A stretch of 64,000 nucleotides of DNA from Piscinibacter lacus (GTDB lineage: Bacteria; Pseudomonadota; Gammaproteobacteria; Burkholderiales; Burkholderiaceae_C). A program made the position numbers and the translations under genes. This document shows positions 36,420 through 44,978 of the stretch, one piece after another. Numbering within the stretch: position 1 is the first letter of the stretch; each line of letters opens with the position of its first letter. The stretch spans positions 496,001-560,000 of the forward strand of contig NZ_JAERRA010000002.1 in NCBI RefSeq assembly GCF_016735685.1. The letters are read 5' to 3'. The notes beneath the pieces were generated by a model. The model did no database searches. It saw only the letters and a list, made by a program, of their open reading frames with translations, and was not told the DNA's origin.

Positions 36420-37870
36420 GCAGGCCCGATGCCGCGCCGCCCTCCCCCGGCCCGGCGCGCCCCTGGCGGCTGGAGCAACGCCTGCGCCGCCGCTTGCTGG
36501 GCGGCCTCGCCGCCGCTTGGCTGCTGGCCGCGGCGCTGGCGGGCGGCGGCGCGGCCCATGAGCTGCACAAGCTGCGCGACGAGGCGCTGGAAGACCAGGC
36601 GCGCCGCCTGCTCAGCCTACCCCTGGCCTGGGACCGCCCCGCGCCGCGGGTCGAGGACGACCAGGAGGGCGAGATCGCCCTGCAGCTTTTCGACCCGCAG
36701 GGGCGGATGCTGTGGCGCTCCGAGGAAGCCCCGGCCGCCGCGCTGGCCGCGCTGGACCGGCGCGGCCAGCGCTGGGCGGGGCGCTGGCGGGTGCATGTGG
36801 AGGTGGAGCGCCGGGGCGGCCGGGTGGCGGTGGCGGCGGAGCCCCTGGAGGAAAGGGCGCAGGCCATCCTCCCCGCCCTGGTCTGGCTGCTGGCGCCCCT
36901 GCTGGCCCTGCTGCCCCTGCTGGCCTGGGGCCTGCACCGCAGCCTGCGCCAGGGCTTTGCCAGCCTCGCCCCGGCACGCGCCGCGCTGGCCCGGCGTGAC
37001 GGCCATGACCTCTCGCCGCTCGCCAGCGACCCGGCCCTGCGCGGGCCCGACGGTGCGTCCACCCTGCCGCAGGAGCTGGCGCCCCTGGTCGAGGCGGTGG
37101 ACGCGCTGCTCGGGCGGCTCGGCCGCCTGCTCGGCGCCGAGCGCCAGTTCGCCGCCGCCAGCGCGCACGAGCTGCGCACCCCGCTGGCCGCCGCCCAGGC
37201 CCAGCTCAAGCGCCTGCAAGTTGAGCTGGCAGACGCGCTGCCGGCCGGCCATGCCAGCCAGGCCCGCGCCGCCACGCTGGCGCGGCAGCTTCAGCGCCTG
37301 GGCGAGCTGGGCGCCAAGCTGCTGCAGCTTGCGCGGGTGGATGCCGGCGTCGGCCTGGCGCGCGAGCCGGTGGCGCTCGACGAGCTGGCCCTGCTGGTGC
37401 TGGACGAATTCATGCAGGCCGGCCTGCTGCCGGCCGGCTCGGCGGACGAAGCCGCGGATGCCCCCGCCGCCCCGCCCGGCTGGACGCTGGCGCTGCAGCC
37501 GCTGACGGTGCACGGCGACCTGGATGCCCTGGGCATCGCGCTGCGCAACCTGATCGAGAACAGCCTGCGCCACGGCGGGCCGGGCGTCGCGCGGCGGCTC
37601 AGCGTGCAGCGGCAGGACGGCCAGGTCGCGCTGGTCCTGGAGGACGAGGGCCCGGGCGTGCCGGGCGAGATGCTGGCGCGCCTGCGCCGCCCCTTCGAGC
37701 GCGCCGACCGGCAGGCCGAAGGCAGCGGCCTGGGCCTGGCCATCGTCGAGGCGGTGGCGCGGCAGTCGGGCGGCGAGCTCCTGCTGGCCTCGCCGCTGGC
37801 ACCGGGCCGGCCGGGCTTTCGCGCGACGCTGCGGCTGCCGGCGGGAGCCTCCGCCGCTCAGACCTTGTAG
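36416..37870 (+). CDS. sensor histidine kinase (QseC/PmrB type)
   Basis: This 484-residue inner-membrane kinase has TM1 about 28-50 ([20 protein letters not shown]), a periplasmic loop of about 100 residues and TM2 about 150-172 ([20 protein letters not shown]). A HAMP-like linker precedes the DHp helix with phospho-acceptor H251 ([10 protein letters not shown]). The ATPase domain has N-box [11 protein letters not shown]1 EDEGPGVP and G2 GSGLGLAIV. It is coupled to the regulator by an ATGA overlap. Its 3' end overlaps the convergent epimerase gene by 13 bp. The signal is unknown. Confidence 0.93.
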   Translation: MSRPDAAPPSPGPARPWRLEQRLRRRLLGGLAAAWLLAAALAGGGAAHELHKLRDEALEDQARRLLSLPLAWDRPAPRVEDDQEGEIALQLFDPQGRMLWRSEEAPAAALAALDRRGQRWAGRWRVHVEVERRGGRVAVAAEPLEERAQAILPALVWLLAPLLALLPLLAWGLHRSLRQGFASLAPARAALARRDGHDLSPLASDPALRGPDGASTLPQELAPLVEAVDALLGRLGRLLGAERQFAAASAHELRTPLAAAQAQLKRLQVELADALPAGHASQARAATLARQLQRLGELGAKLLQLARVDAGVGLAREPVALDELALLVLDEFMQAGLLPAGSADEAADAPAAPPGWTLALQPLTVHGDLDALGIALRNLIENSLRHGGPGVARRLSVQRQDGQVALVLEDEGPGVPGEMLARLRRPFERADRQAEGSGLGLAIVEAVARQSGGELLLASPLAPGRPGFRATLRLPAGASAAQTL

Positions 37871-38880
37871 AAGCCGCGGTACCAGTCGACGAAGCGCTGC
37901 ACGCCCTCGCGCAGCGGGGTGGCCGGCGCATAGCCGACGTCGGCCTGCAGGCCGCGGGTGTCGGCCGCGGTGTCGGGCACGTCGCCGGGCTGCATGGGGG
38001 CCAGCTCGCGGATCGCCGGCTTGCCGATGGCGGCCTCCAGGGCATCGATGAAATCGACCAGGGCGACCGGCGCGCTCGCGCCCAGGTTGTAGACCCGCCA
38101 GGGCGCATTGCTGCGGGCCGGATCGGGGGCGGCGCTGTTCCAGGCCGGGTCGGGCGCGGCGGGCTGGTCGCTGGCGCGCAGCAGGCCTTCGACGATGTCC
38201 TCGACGAAGGTGAAGTCGCGGCTGTGGCGGCCGTGGTTGAAAAGCTGGATCGGCCGGCCTTCCAGGATCGCGCGGGTGAAGAGGAAAGGCGCCATGTCCG
38301 GCCGGCCCCAGGGGCCGTAGACGGTGAAGAAGCGCAGGCCGGTGGTCGGCAGCCGGTAGAGGTGGCTGTAGGCATGGGCCATCAGCTCGTTGGCGCGCTT
38401 GGTGGCGGCGTAGAACTGCAGCGGATGGTCGGCGGCGACATGCTCGCTGGAAGGCAGCGCGGTGCTGGCGCCGTAGACCGAGCTGGTCGAGGCATAGCTG
38501 AGGTGGCCCACCCCGTGGTGGCGGCAGGCCTCCAGCAGGTTCACGAAGCCGCTGATGTTGCTTTCCACATAGGCGCGCGGGTTCTGCAGCGAATAGCGCA
38601 CGCCGGCCTGGGCGGCCAGGTTGATCACCCGCTCGATGCGGTGCTGGGCGAAGACGGCATCCACCGCCGCCGCATCGGCCAGGTTGGCGCGCACATCGCG
38701 GTAGAAGCCGCCGCTGCGATCCGCCACGGCCTGCAGCGCGACCAGGCGGGCCTGCTTGAGTGCGGGGTCGTAGTAGTCGTTCAGGTTGTCCAAGCCGATC
38801 ACGCCCTCGCCGCGTTCGAGCAGGCGGCAGGCGGTGTGGAAGCCGATGAAGCCGGCATGGCCGGTGACGAGGTGCAGCAT
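37858..38880 (-). CDS. NAD-dependent UDP-glucuronate 4-epimerase-like SDR
   Basis: This 340-residue extended SDR has GxxGxxG at 7-13 (GHAGFIG), [17 protein letters not shown], catalytic STSSVYG and YAATKRANE, and [23 protein letters not shown]. These features are typical of UDP-GlcA/UDP-GalA 4-epimerases (CapI/WbnF group). It would supply UDP-galacturonate in the cytoplasm. An insertion with a near-repeat ([17 protein letters not shown]) lies near residue 255. It heads toward the two-component genes and is upstream of no close partner; the flippase-like gene is 151 bp away on the same strand. Confidence 0.88.
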   Translation of the reverse strand: MLHLVTGHAGFIGFHTACRLLERGEGVIGLDNLNDYYDPALKQARLVALQAVADRSGGFYRDVRANLADAAAVDAVFAQHRIERVINLAAQAGVRYSLQNPRAYVESNISGFVNLLEACRHHGVGHLSYASTSSVYGASTALPSSEHVAADHPLQFYAATKRANELMAHAYSHLYRLPTTGLRFFTVYGPWGRPDMAPFLFTRAILEGRPIQLFNHGRHSRDFTFVEDIVEGLLRASDQPAAPDPAWNSAAPDPARSNAPWRVYNLGASAPVALVDFIDALEAAIGKPAIRELAPMQPGDVPDTAADTRGLQADVGYAPATPLREGVQRFVDWYRGFYKV

Positions 38881-39031
38881 GGCCCGGAGATCCTGGAGGG
38901 CAGAGGGCGGGGCCGGGATCGGCCCGGGGCGGGGATCAAGTGTCGCTGCCTGCCCGGGCGGGGCATCGCGCGATCAGGCCGGTGCGGCGGGGGCTGGCGC
39001 GATCCAGCCCGTGCTGCGGGCGCGGGCGCGA

Positions 39032-40138
39032 TCAAGCCGCGGGCTGCGCCCCGGCCGGCCGCTGGCGGCGCTCGGCGGCCAGCACCGCCGCGCCGGGCAG
39101 GGCCTGGGCCAGGGCCGCCAGGCCGTAGAGCAGGCCGATGCCCAGGGCCAGCGGCGCGGGCACGCCGAAGGCACCCAGGGCCAGCACGGCTGCGGCCTCG
39201 CGGCTGCCCCAGCCGCCAAAGCTGATCGGCAGGGTGGACATCAGGAAGATCGGCAGCGCGACCAGGGCCCAGGTCCAGGCCGGCAGGGTCACGCCCAGGG
39301 CCAGGCCGGCGCAGGCCAGGGTGCCGACCGAGAAGAGCTGCACCCCCAGCGAAGCCAGCAGTTGCAGGGCGAGCTGGCCGCGGGCGCCCGGCCGCCGGGC
39401 CAGGGCGCGCAGGGCCTGGGCGCGCGAGGGCAGCGCGGGCGGGGCCGCCTCGGGGCCGTCCGATGCGGGCGAAGCCGGACCGGCGGAGCCGGCGGCCGGA
39501 GACCGGGCGGTCAGGGCCAGCGGGGCCAGGGTGCAGGCCAGGACCAGGCCGGCGCAGGCCGCTGCCAAGCCGGCCGCCGGCAGGGCGCGCAGGGCCGCCT
39601 GCGGGCCGGTCGGCAGCAGCGCCGCCAGGGGGTCGAGCAAGGCCGCGGGCTCGGCGCCCAGCAGGGCCAGGGCGGCTCCGGCCAGGGCCAGCACGCCGAG
39701 CATCCACAGGCCGGCCCCTCGGTCGACCAGCACCGAGAGCCCGGCCGCGGCCCAGCCCAGGCCGTGGGCTCGCAGGGCCTGGGCGCGGTAGAGGTCGCCA
39801 CCCACCACGGCACCCGGCAGCAGCGCATTCAGCGCGATGCCGCCGGCATAGCGGGCCACCGCCCAGCCCGGTGTGACGCAGGCGCCGAGCCAGCGCGCCA
39901 AGGCCCACCAGCGCAAGGCCGACAGCAGATTGGCCAGCACCGCGCTGCCCAGGCCCAGCAGCAGCCAAGCCGGATCGGCGCCGGCCAGGCTGCGCCGCAG
40001 GGCGGCCGTGTCGACCAGGGCCAGCAGGCCCGCCAACACGCACAGCCCCAGGGCCAGGCGCAAGAGGACGGGGCCCTTGCGGCGGGTCGACGCACCGGCC
40101 GACCGTCCGGGCGGCAAGGCGGGCGCGGCCCCGCTCAC
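39032..40138 (-). CDS. lysylphosphatidylglycerol-synthase-TM/UPF0104 family membrane protein (flippase-like)
   Basis: This 368-residue polytopic protein carries the UPF0104 core: RWWALARWLG, YAGGIALNALLPGAVVGGDLYRA, LVDRGAGLWML and LPISFGGWGSREAA. Such proteins accompany lipid-linked glycosyltransferases and are proposed lipid transporters. An Ala/Pro-rich cytoplasmic loop lies around 205-235. The start is GTG 40138, overlapping the GT2 stop (GTGA), so it is translationally coupled to it; no ATG is suitable. Confidence 0.85.
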   Translation of the reverse strand: MSGAAPALPPGRSAGASTRRKGPVLLRLALGLCVLAGLLALVDTAALRRSLAGADPAWLLLGLGSAVLANLLSALRWWALARWLGACVTPGWAVARYAGGIALNALLPGAVVGGDLYRAQALRAHGLGWAAAGLSVLVDRGAGLWMLGVLALAGAALALLGAEPAALLDPLAALLPTGPQAALRALPAAGLAAACAGLVLACTLAPLALTARSPAAGSAGPASPASDGPEAAPPALPSRAQALRALARRPGARGQLALQLLASLGVQLFSVGTLACAGLALGVTLPAWTWALVALPIFLMSTLPISFGGWGSREAAAVLALGAFGVPAPLALGIGLLYGLAALAQALPGAAVLAAERRQRPAGAQPAA

Positions 40139-41175
40139 GCCCGCCGGGCCGCGCCGTCCATCCGCACATGGGCCTGCGGACGCCCGCCGGCCTCGTGGTA
40201 AATGCGGGTCAGCATCTCGCCGACCAGGCCGGCGACGATGAGCTGCACGCCGATCAGGCTGAGCAGCATGCCGGTCATCAGCAGCGGCCGGCCGCCGATG
40301 TCCTGCCCCAGCAGCTTGAGCACGCCCAGGTGGCCGAGCATGCCCAGGCCGGGCGTCAGCAGCCACAGGCCGAGGCCGCCGAAGGCATACAACGGCCGCT
40401 GGCGGTAGCGCATGAAGAAGACGATCAGCACCAGGTCGAGGATGACGCGGAAGGTGCGGTCGATGCCGTACTTGCTGACGCCGCGGGTGCGCGCATGGTG
40501 GCGCACCGGCACCTCGGCGATGCGCGCGCCGGCGTCCTTGGCGAGCGAGGGAATGAAGCGGTGCAGCTCGCCGTAGAGCCGGATGCGGTCGATGATTTCG
40601 CGCCGGTAGGCCTTGAGCGCGCAGCCGTAGTCGTGCAGGTGCACGCCGGTGGCGCGCGAGATCAGCGCATTGGCGATGCGGCTGGGCAGCTTGCGCGAGA
40701 TCTCGGCGTCCTGCCGGTTACGGCGCCAGCCGGAGATCATGTCGACGCTGTCGTCGGCGTCCAGGCGGTCGAGCATCGCCGGGATGTCGAGCGGGTCGTT
40801 CTGCAGGTCGCCGTCGAGCGTGACCACATAGCGGCCGCGCACGCGGTCGAAGCCGGCCTGCAGGGCGCTGCTCTGGCCGTAGTTGCGCGCCAGCACCACC
40901 GGCACCAGCCAGGGCCGGCGGGCGGCTTCCTCGCGCAGCAGGGCGGCGCTGGCGTCGCGCGAGCCGTCGTCGACCAGGATCAGCTCGAAGCGGCGACCGG
41001 TCGGGGCCAGGGCCTCGCCGACGCGGCGGATCAGCTCGGGCAGGTTCTCGGCCTCGTTGTAGACGGGGATGACGATCGACACCTCGGGCGCGGCGGCCTC
41101 CGCCGACGCAGGCACAGCCACCTCGGCCAGGGGCAGCGGCTCGGAAGCGAAGACGAAATGGGTGAAGGCGTTCAT
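40135..41175 (-). CDS. GT2 polyprenyl-phosphate glycosyltransferase (ArnC/DPM1-like)
   Basis: This 346-residue transferase has a GT-A domain: VSIVIPVYNEAENLPELI, LILVDDGSRDAS and LDGDLQNDP. It is followed by LHDYGCALKAYRREI and RGVSKYG, then two C-terminal membrane helices (about 265-320). It would load a nucleotide sugar onto undecaprenyl phosphate at the inner membrane. ATG 41175 gives MNAFTHF. It is divergent from the GT39 gene over 155 bp with paired half-sites, and the flippase-like gene is coupled downstream. Confidence 0.92.
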   Translation of the reverse strand: MNAFTHFVFASEPLPLAEVAVPASAEAAAPEVSIVIPVYNEAENLPELIRRVGEALAPTGRRFELILVDDGSRDASAALLREEAARRPWLVPVVLARNYGQSSALQAGFDRVRGRYVVTLDGDLQNDPLDIPAMLDRLDADDSVDMISGWRRNRQDAEISRKLPSRIANALISRATGVHLHDYGCALKAYRREIIDRIRLYGELHRFIPSLAKDAGARIAEVPVRHHARTRGVSKYGIDRTFRVILDLVLIVFFMRYRQRPLYAFGGLGLWLLTPGLGMLGHLGVLKLLGQDIGGRPLLMTGMLLSLIGVQLIVAGLVGEMLTRIYHEAGGRPQAHVRMDGAARRA

Positions 41176-41231
41176 CGTCGGACGGGACAAGGCGCGGTGG
41201 ACCGGCCGGCGACCTAGTGTTCGGGCCGTCG

Positions 41232-41248
41232 ATGAAGCGAACATGAAG
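41232..41248 (-). promoter_or_regulatory. PmrA-box-like tandem half-sites facing the GT2 operon
   Basis: On the minus strand CTTCAT (41248-41243) and CTTCAT (41237-41232) are phased by 11 bp. Ten bases later comes AACACT (41221-41216) as a -10 candidate, with the GT2 start at 41175. Confidence 0.6.
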
Positions 41249-41289
41249 AAAGGGCGACGCTGTCGCGAGGCCACCTCGACCGGGCTGGC

Positions 41290-41306
41290 CTTCATGCCCG
41301 CTTCAT
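41290..41306 (+). promoter_or_regulatory. PmrA-box-like tandem half-sites facing the GT39 gene
   Basis: CTTCAT at 41290-41295 and 41301-41306 are phased by 11 bp, and CATAAG (41317-41322) follows at 10 bp. The predicted transcript would have almost no leader before ATG 41331. Confidence 0.6.
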
Positions 41307-41330
41307 CCAGCTCCGGCATAAGCCGGGCCG

Positions 41331-42875
41331 ATGCACGCCCCTGCCTCCTCCCATGACCCGACGGCTGCGCGCCAGGCCTGGGCCCTGGCCCTGGGCCTGG
41401 CCCTGCTGTACTTCGGCGCGCAGGTGCTGACCCGCCTGGCCGCCTCGCCCGCGCTGGAGCTGGACGAAGCCGAGCAGGCGCTGTGGACCCAGTCCTGGGC
41501 CTGGGGCCACGGCCCGCAGCCGCCGCTCTACACCTGGCTGCAGCAGCTCGTCTTCCTGTTGACCGGCCCCTCGCTGCTGGGCCTGAGCCTGCTCAAGAAC
41601 CTGCTGCTGGCCACCACCTACCTGGCGCTGTGGCGGGCCGGGCTGAAGCTGATGCCGGCGCCGCTGGCCGCCACGACGGCGCTGATGCCGCTGCTGATGC
41701 TGCAGATCGGCTGGGAATCGCAGCGCGACCTGACCCACTCGGTGCTGGTCACCACCGTGGCGGCACTGACGGTGCTGGCCAGCCTGCGCCTGCTGGAGGC
41801 GCCGCAGCGCCTGGGCCGCTGGGCGCTGCTGGGCCTGCTGGTCGGCGCGGGCCTGCTGTCCAAGTACAGCTATGCCGGTTTCGCGCTGGCCTGGTTTGCG
41901 GCGCTGGCCTGGCTGCCGGCGGGCCGCGCCGCCCTGCGCCAGTGGGGGGCCTGGGCTGGTCTGCTGCTGGCTGCCGGCCTGGCCGGCGCACTGCTGGCGC
42001 CGCACGGCCTGTGGCTGCTGGACCATGGCGAGGCGGCCCGCGCCCATGCCGCCGGCAAGCTGGCCGGCGCGGCGGCGCCGGATGCGCTTGCCCGGCTGCT
42101 GGGCATGGGCCGCGGCCTGCTCGGCGCGCTGCTCGCGGCCGTGGCAGGGCTGATGCCGCTGGGCCTGGTGCTGCTGCTGGTGCTGGGCCCGCGCGGCCTG
42201 CGCAGCGCTTGGCAGGCGCCGGTGGCCGAGGCCACCGCCCGCAGCCAGCGCGCCCTGGCGCGCGCGCTCGGCGGCCTCTACCTGCTGACGATGGCCCTGT
42301 TCTTCGCGGCCCTGGTGATCCTGGGCGGCGCGACGCAGTTCAAGGAACGCTGGCTGATGCCCTTCCTGCTGCCGCTGCCGCTGCTCTTCTTCGCTTCGCT
42401 GCCTGCCCTGCAAGGCCATCCCCGGCGGCGCTGGCTGCACCGCCTGGCGGCGCTGGCCGCCGTGATCTGGCTGGCCGGCATCGGCCTGCGCACCTGGGTG
42501 GCCGGCGAACGCAACCGCCCGGACGAGCTGAACGAGCCGCTGGCCGCCCTGGTGCAGGGCCTGCACGCAGCGGGCGCGGTGCCGGCCGGGCCCTTCACCG
42601 TGATCAGCAGCGACCGCGTGCTGGCCGGCGGCCTGCGCCTGGCGCTGCCGCAGGCGCGGGTCGAAGTGCGGCGACCGGACGAGCCGCCGGCTGCGCTGCC
42701 GGCCGGGCCGTTGCTCTGGGTCGGGCGCGGGGCGGATGTGAAAGCGGCCTCGGCCGCCCTGCCCCAGGGCCTGCCGCCCCGGCAGCACTGGACCCTGCCC
42801 GTGCATCCGCGCGGGCCGGGCCGGGTCAGCTACGCCGCCGCCTGGCGCGATGCTGGAGCAGGCCCAGGGCCGTGA
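41331..42875 (+). CDS. GT39-family membrane glycosyltransferase (ArnT/RgtA-like)
   Basis: This 514-residue protein has about ten membrane helices in the first 420 residues and an exported C-terminal part. The first periplasmic loop has the acidic motif [11 protein letters not shown] and PQPPLYTWLQQ, as in PMT_2 transferases that move sugars from polyprenyl phosphate onto lipid A or LPS core. It is divergent from the GT2-flippase pair. Its last 50 bp overlap the convergent gene at 42826. Confidence 0.88.
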   Translation: MHAPASSHDPTAARQAWALALGLALLYFGAQVLTRLAASPALELDEAEQALWTQSWAWGHGPQPPLYTWLQQLVFLLTGPSLLGLSLLKNLLLATTYLALWRAGLKLMPAPLAATTALMPLLMLQIGWESQRDLTHSVLVTTVAALTVLASLRLLEAPQRLGRWALLGLLVGAGLLSKYSYAGFALAWFAALAWLPAGRAALRQWGAWAGLLLAAGLAGALLAPHGLWLLDHGEAARAHAAGKLAGAAAPDALARLLGMGRGLLGALLAAVAGLMPLGLVLLLVLGPRGLRSAWQAPVAEATARSQRALARALGGLYLLTMALFFAALVILGGATQFKERWLMPFLLPLPLLFFASLPALQGHPRRRWLHRLAALAAVIWLAGIGLRTWVAGERNRPDELNEPLAALVQGLHAAGAVPAGPFTVISSDRVLAGGLRLALPQARVEVRRPDEPPAALPAGPLLWVGRGADVKAASAALPQGLPPRQHWTLPVHPRGPGRVSYAAAWRDAGAGPGP

Positions 42876-43482
42876 GCAGGCCCAGGCCCAGCTCCAGCGA
42901 CTCCTCGATCGCCGCATTGAGCGGCGGCAGCCAGACCGGCGCCACCCAGCCGTGCCCGTCGACCAGCACATTGACCGTGCTGTCGATGGGCTTGACCAGG
43001 GCCAGGGTGATGAGGAAGGTGAGGGCCGTCACCGCGGCCGGGTGCCCGCTGCGCAGGCCCTGGCGCACCCGCGGCAGGCCGCGGCGCAGCAGGTAGGCAA
43101 CGCTGCCCAGCACCGGCAGCAGCACGGCAGCCGAGGCCAGCTTCTGGTGCAGGGGGTAGGGGCCGGACCAGAAGCGGGACTTGAGCATGCTGAGGTCGGT
43201 GTAGGCCTTGTGCCAGTCCAGCTCGCGCATTGCGAAAGCCAGCATCACCACGGCGATCGCGGCAAAGAGCGCAGCCGGCTCTTCGCGGTCGCGCAGCATC
43301 CAGGCCAGCACGGCGGTCAGGGCATAGGCCAGGGCCGTGCCAGCCTCGAAAGGGCCCTGCTCGCTCATCAGCTCGCGCACCTGCTCGTTGGGCAGCAGGG
43401 CCCAGCAGGCCAGGCCCAGGCCGATCACCCCGGCCATCAGCGCTGGGGCCGCGCCACGGCGCTGAAGAAGGGGCTGGTCCAT
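42826..43482 (-). CDS. membrane protein of unknown function
   Basis: This 218-residue protein has about five or six hydrophobic segments. A conserved-looking polar stretch AMRELDWHKAYTDLSMLKSRFW lies near residue 86, and the end is basic. No family was recognised. It overlaps the GT39 gene by 50 bp tail to tail and lies 3 bp after tyrS on the same strand, so it may be read from the tyrS promoter. Confidence 0.7.
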   Translation of the reverse strand: MDQPLLQRRGAAPALMAGVIGLGLACWALLPNEQVRELMSEQGPFEAGTALAYALTAVLAWMLRDREEPAALFAAIAVVMLAFAMRELDWHKAYTDLSMLKSRFWSGPYPLHQKLASAAVLLPVLGSVAYLLRRGLPRVRQGLRSGHPAAVTALTFLITLALVKPIDSTVNVLVDGHGWVAPVWLPPLNAAIEESLELGLGLLTALGLLQHRARRRRS

Positions 43483-43485
43483 GCC

Positions 43486-44727
43486 TCAGGCCGCCAGGTG
43501 AACGCGGACGAACTTGCGCTTGCCGACCTGCACGACGGCGGAGAAACCGGCCTCGAACTTCAGGCCCTTGTCGCTGACGACCGTGCCGTCCAGGCGCACG
43601 CCGCCGCCGTCGATCAGACGGTTGGCCTCGCTGCTCGAAGGCGCAAGGCCGGCGGCCTTGAGCAGGGCGGCCAGGCCCAGCGGCGCGCCGCCCAGGCTCA
43701 GCTCGGGCACCTCGTCGGGAATGCCGCCGCGGGCGCGGTGGTGGAAGTCCTGCAGCGCGGCCTCGGCCGCCGCGGCGCTGTGGAAGCGGGTGGTGATCTC
43801 GGTGGCCAGCAGGACCTTGGCGTCCTTGGGGTTGCGGCCGGCCTCGACCTCGGCCTTGAGCGCGGCGATCTCGGCCTCGCTGCGCAGGCTCAGCAGGGTG
43901 AAGTACTTCCACATCAGCGCGTCGCTGATCGAGAGCAGCTTGGCGAACATGGTGTTCGCCGGCTCGGTGATGCCGATGTAGTTGTTCTTGGACTTGGACA
44001 TCTTCTCGACGCCGTCCAGGCCTTCGAGCAGCGGCATGGTCAGGATGCACTGCGGCTCCTGGCCGAACTCCTGCTGCAGCGCGCGGCCGACGAGGAGGTT
44101 GAACTTCTGGTCGGTGCCGCCGAGTTCCAGGTCGCTCTTGAGCGCGACCGAGTCGTAGCCCTGCAGCAGGGGGTAGAGGAACTCGTGCACGCTGATCGGC
44201 ACGCCGCCCTGGAAGCGCTTGGTGAAGTCGTCGCGCTCCATCATGCGGGCGACGGTGTAGCGGCTGGCGAGCTGGATCAGGCCGCGCGTGCCCAGCGGAT
44301 CGCACCACTCGCTGTTGTAGCGGACCTCGGTGCGCGCCGGGTCCAGCACCAGGCTGGCCTGGGCGTAGTAGGTCTCGGCATTGGCGCGGATCTGCTCGGC
44401 CGACAGCGGCGGCCGCGTGCTGTTGCGGCCCGAAGGGTCGCCGATGGCGGCGGTGAAGTCGCCGATCAAGAAGATGACGGTGTGGCCCAGGTCCTGCAAC
44501 TGCCGCAGCTTGTTCAGCACCACGGTGTGGCCGAGGTGGATGTCGGGCGCGGTCGGGTCCAGGCCCAGCTTGATGCGCAGCGGCTGGCCGCTGGCCTCGG
44601 CGCGCTGGAGCTTCTTCAGCCAGTCCTCGCGCGGCAGCAGCTCTTCGCAACCGCGCAGGGTCTGGGCCAGGGCATGCTGCACAGCGTCGCTGGGGGGCAG
44701 GGGCGCGGCGGGTTGGGAAGCTGACAT
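43486..44727 (-). CDS. tyrS: tyrosyl-tRNA synthetase
   Basis: It charges tRNA-Tyr. HLGH lies at 64-67 and KMSKS at 242-246, with a C-terminal S4-type RNA-binding domain ([16 protein letters not shown]). At 413 residues it belongs to the TyrRS class found in many proteobacteria. A leader of about 100 nt with a stable hairpin precedes the ATG. Confidence 0.97.
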   Translation of the reverse strand: MSASQPAAPLPPSDAVQHALAQTLRGCEELLPREDWLKKLQRAEASGQPLRIKLGLDPTAPDIHLGHTVVLNKLRQLQDLGHTVIFLIGDFTAAIGDPSGRNSTRPPLSAEQIRANAETYYAQASLVLDPARTEVRYNSEWCDPLGTRGLIQLASRYTVARMMERDDFTKRFQGGVPISVHEFLYPLLQGYDSVALKSDLELGGTDQKFNLLVGRALQQEFGQEPQCILTMPLLEGLDGVEKMSKSKNNYIGITEPANTMFAKLLSISDALMWKYFTLLSLRSEAEIAALKAEVEAGRNPKDAKVLLATEITTRFHSAAAAEAALQDFHHRARGGIPDEVPELSLGGAPLGLAALLKAAGLAPSSSEANRLIDGGGVRLDGTVVSDKGLKFEAGFSAVVQVGKRKFVRVHLAA

Positions 44728-44760
44728 GAGGAAAACAGGCCTTCAGGAACAGGGGATCGA

Positions 44761-44787
44761 CTGGGGGTAAACCACAGGAACCCCCAG
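44761..44787 (-). other. hairpin in the tyrS leader
   Basis: CTGGGGGT (44761-44768) pairs perfectly with ACCCCCAG (44780-44787). It lies 34 bp upstream of the tyrS ATG, between the promoter candidate and the start codon. It could affect translation or be an attenuator remnant; no T-box features are seen. Confidence 0.45.
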
Positions 44788-44825
44788 AGGGGTGCCGGTA
44801 CACTCCAGCCCCGCGCAGACGCCGG

Positions 44826-44831
44826 ATTCTA
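44826..44831 (-). promoter_or_regulatory. putative -10 box (TAGAAT) of tyrS
   Basis: The minus strand reads GCCTAGAATCCGG about 100 bp before the tyrS start, close to the 12-mer used at dcd and panB. Confidence 0.45.
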
Positions 44832-44978
44832 GGCAGCCGCCGTCATCGCCCTGCCACGAACCGGACCGGACCCGATCCGGCCCGTTCTGCGCCCCGACTG
44901 TCCTCACCAAGCCGACCACCGGCTGCAGGCATCTGCCTTGCTTGCGAACGGTGTCATGCCCAAGCCGGAACCCTCCTG

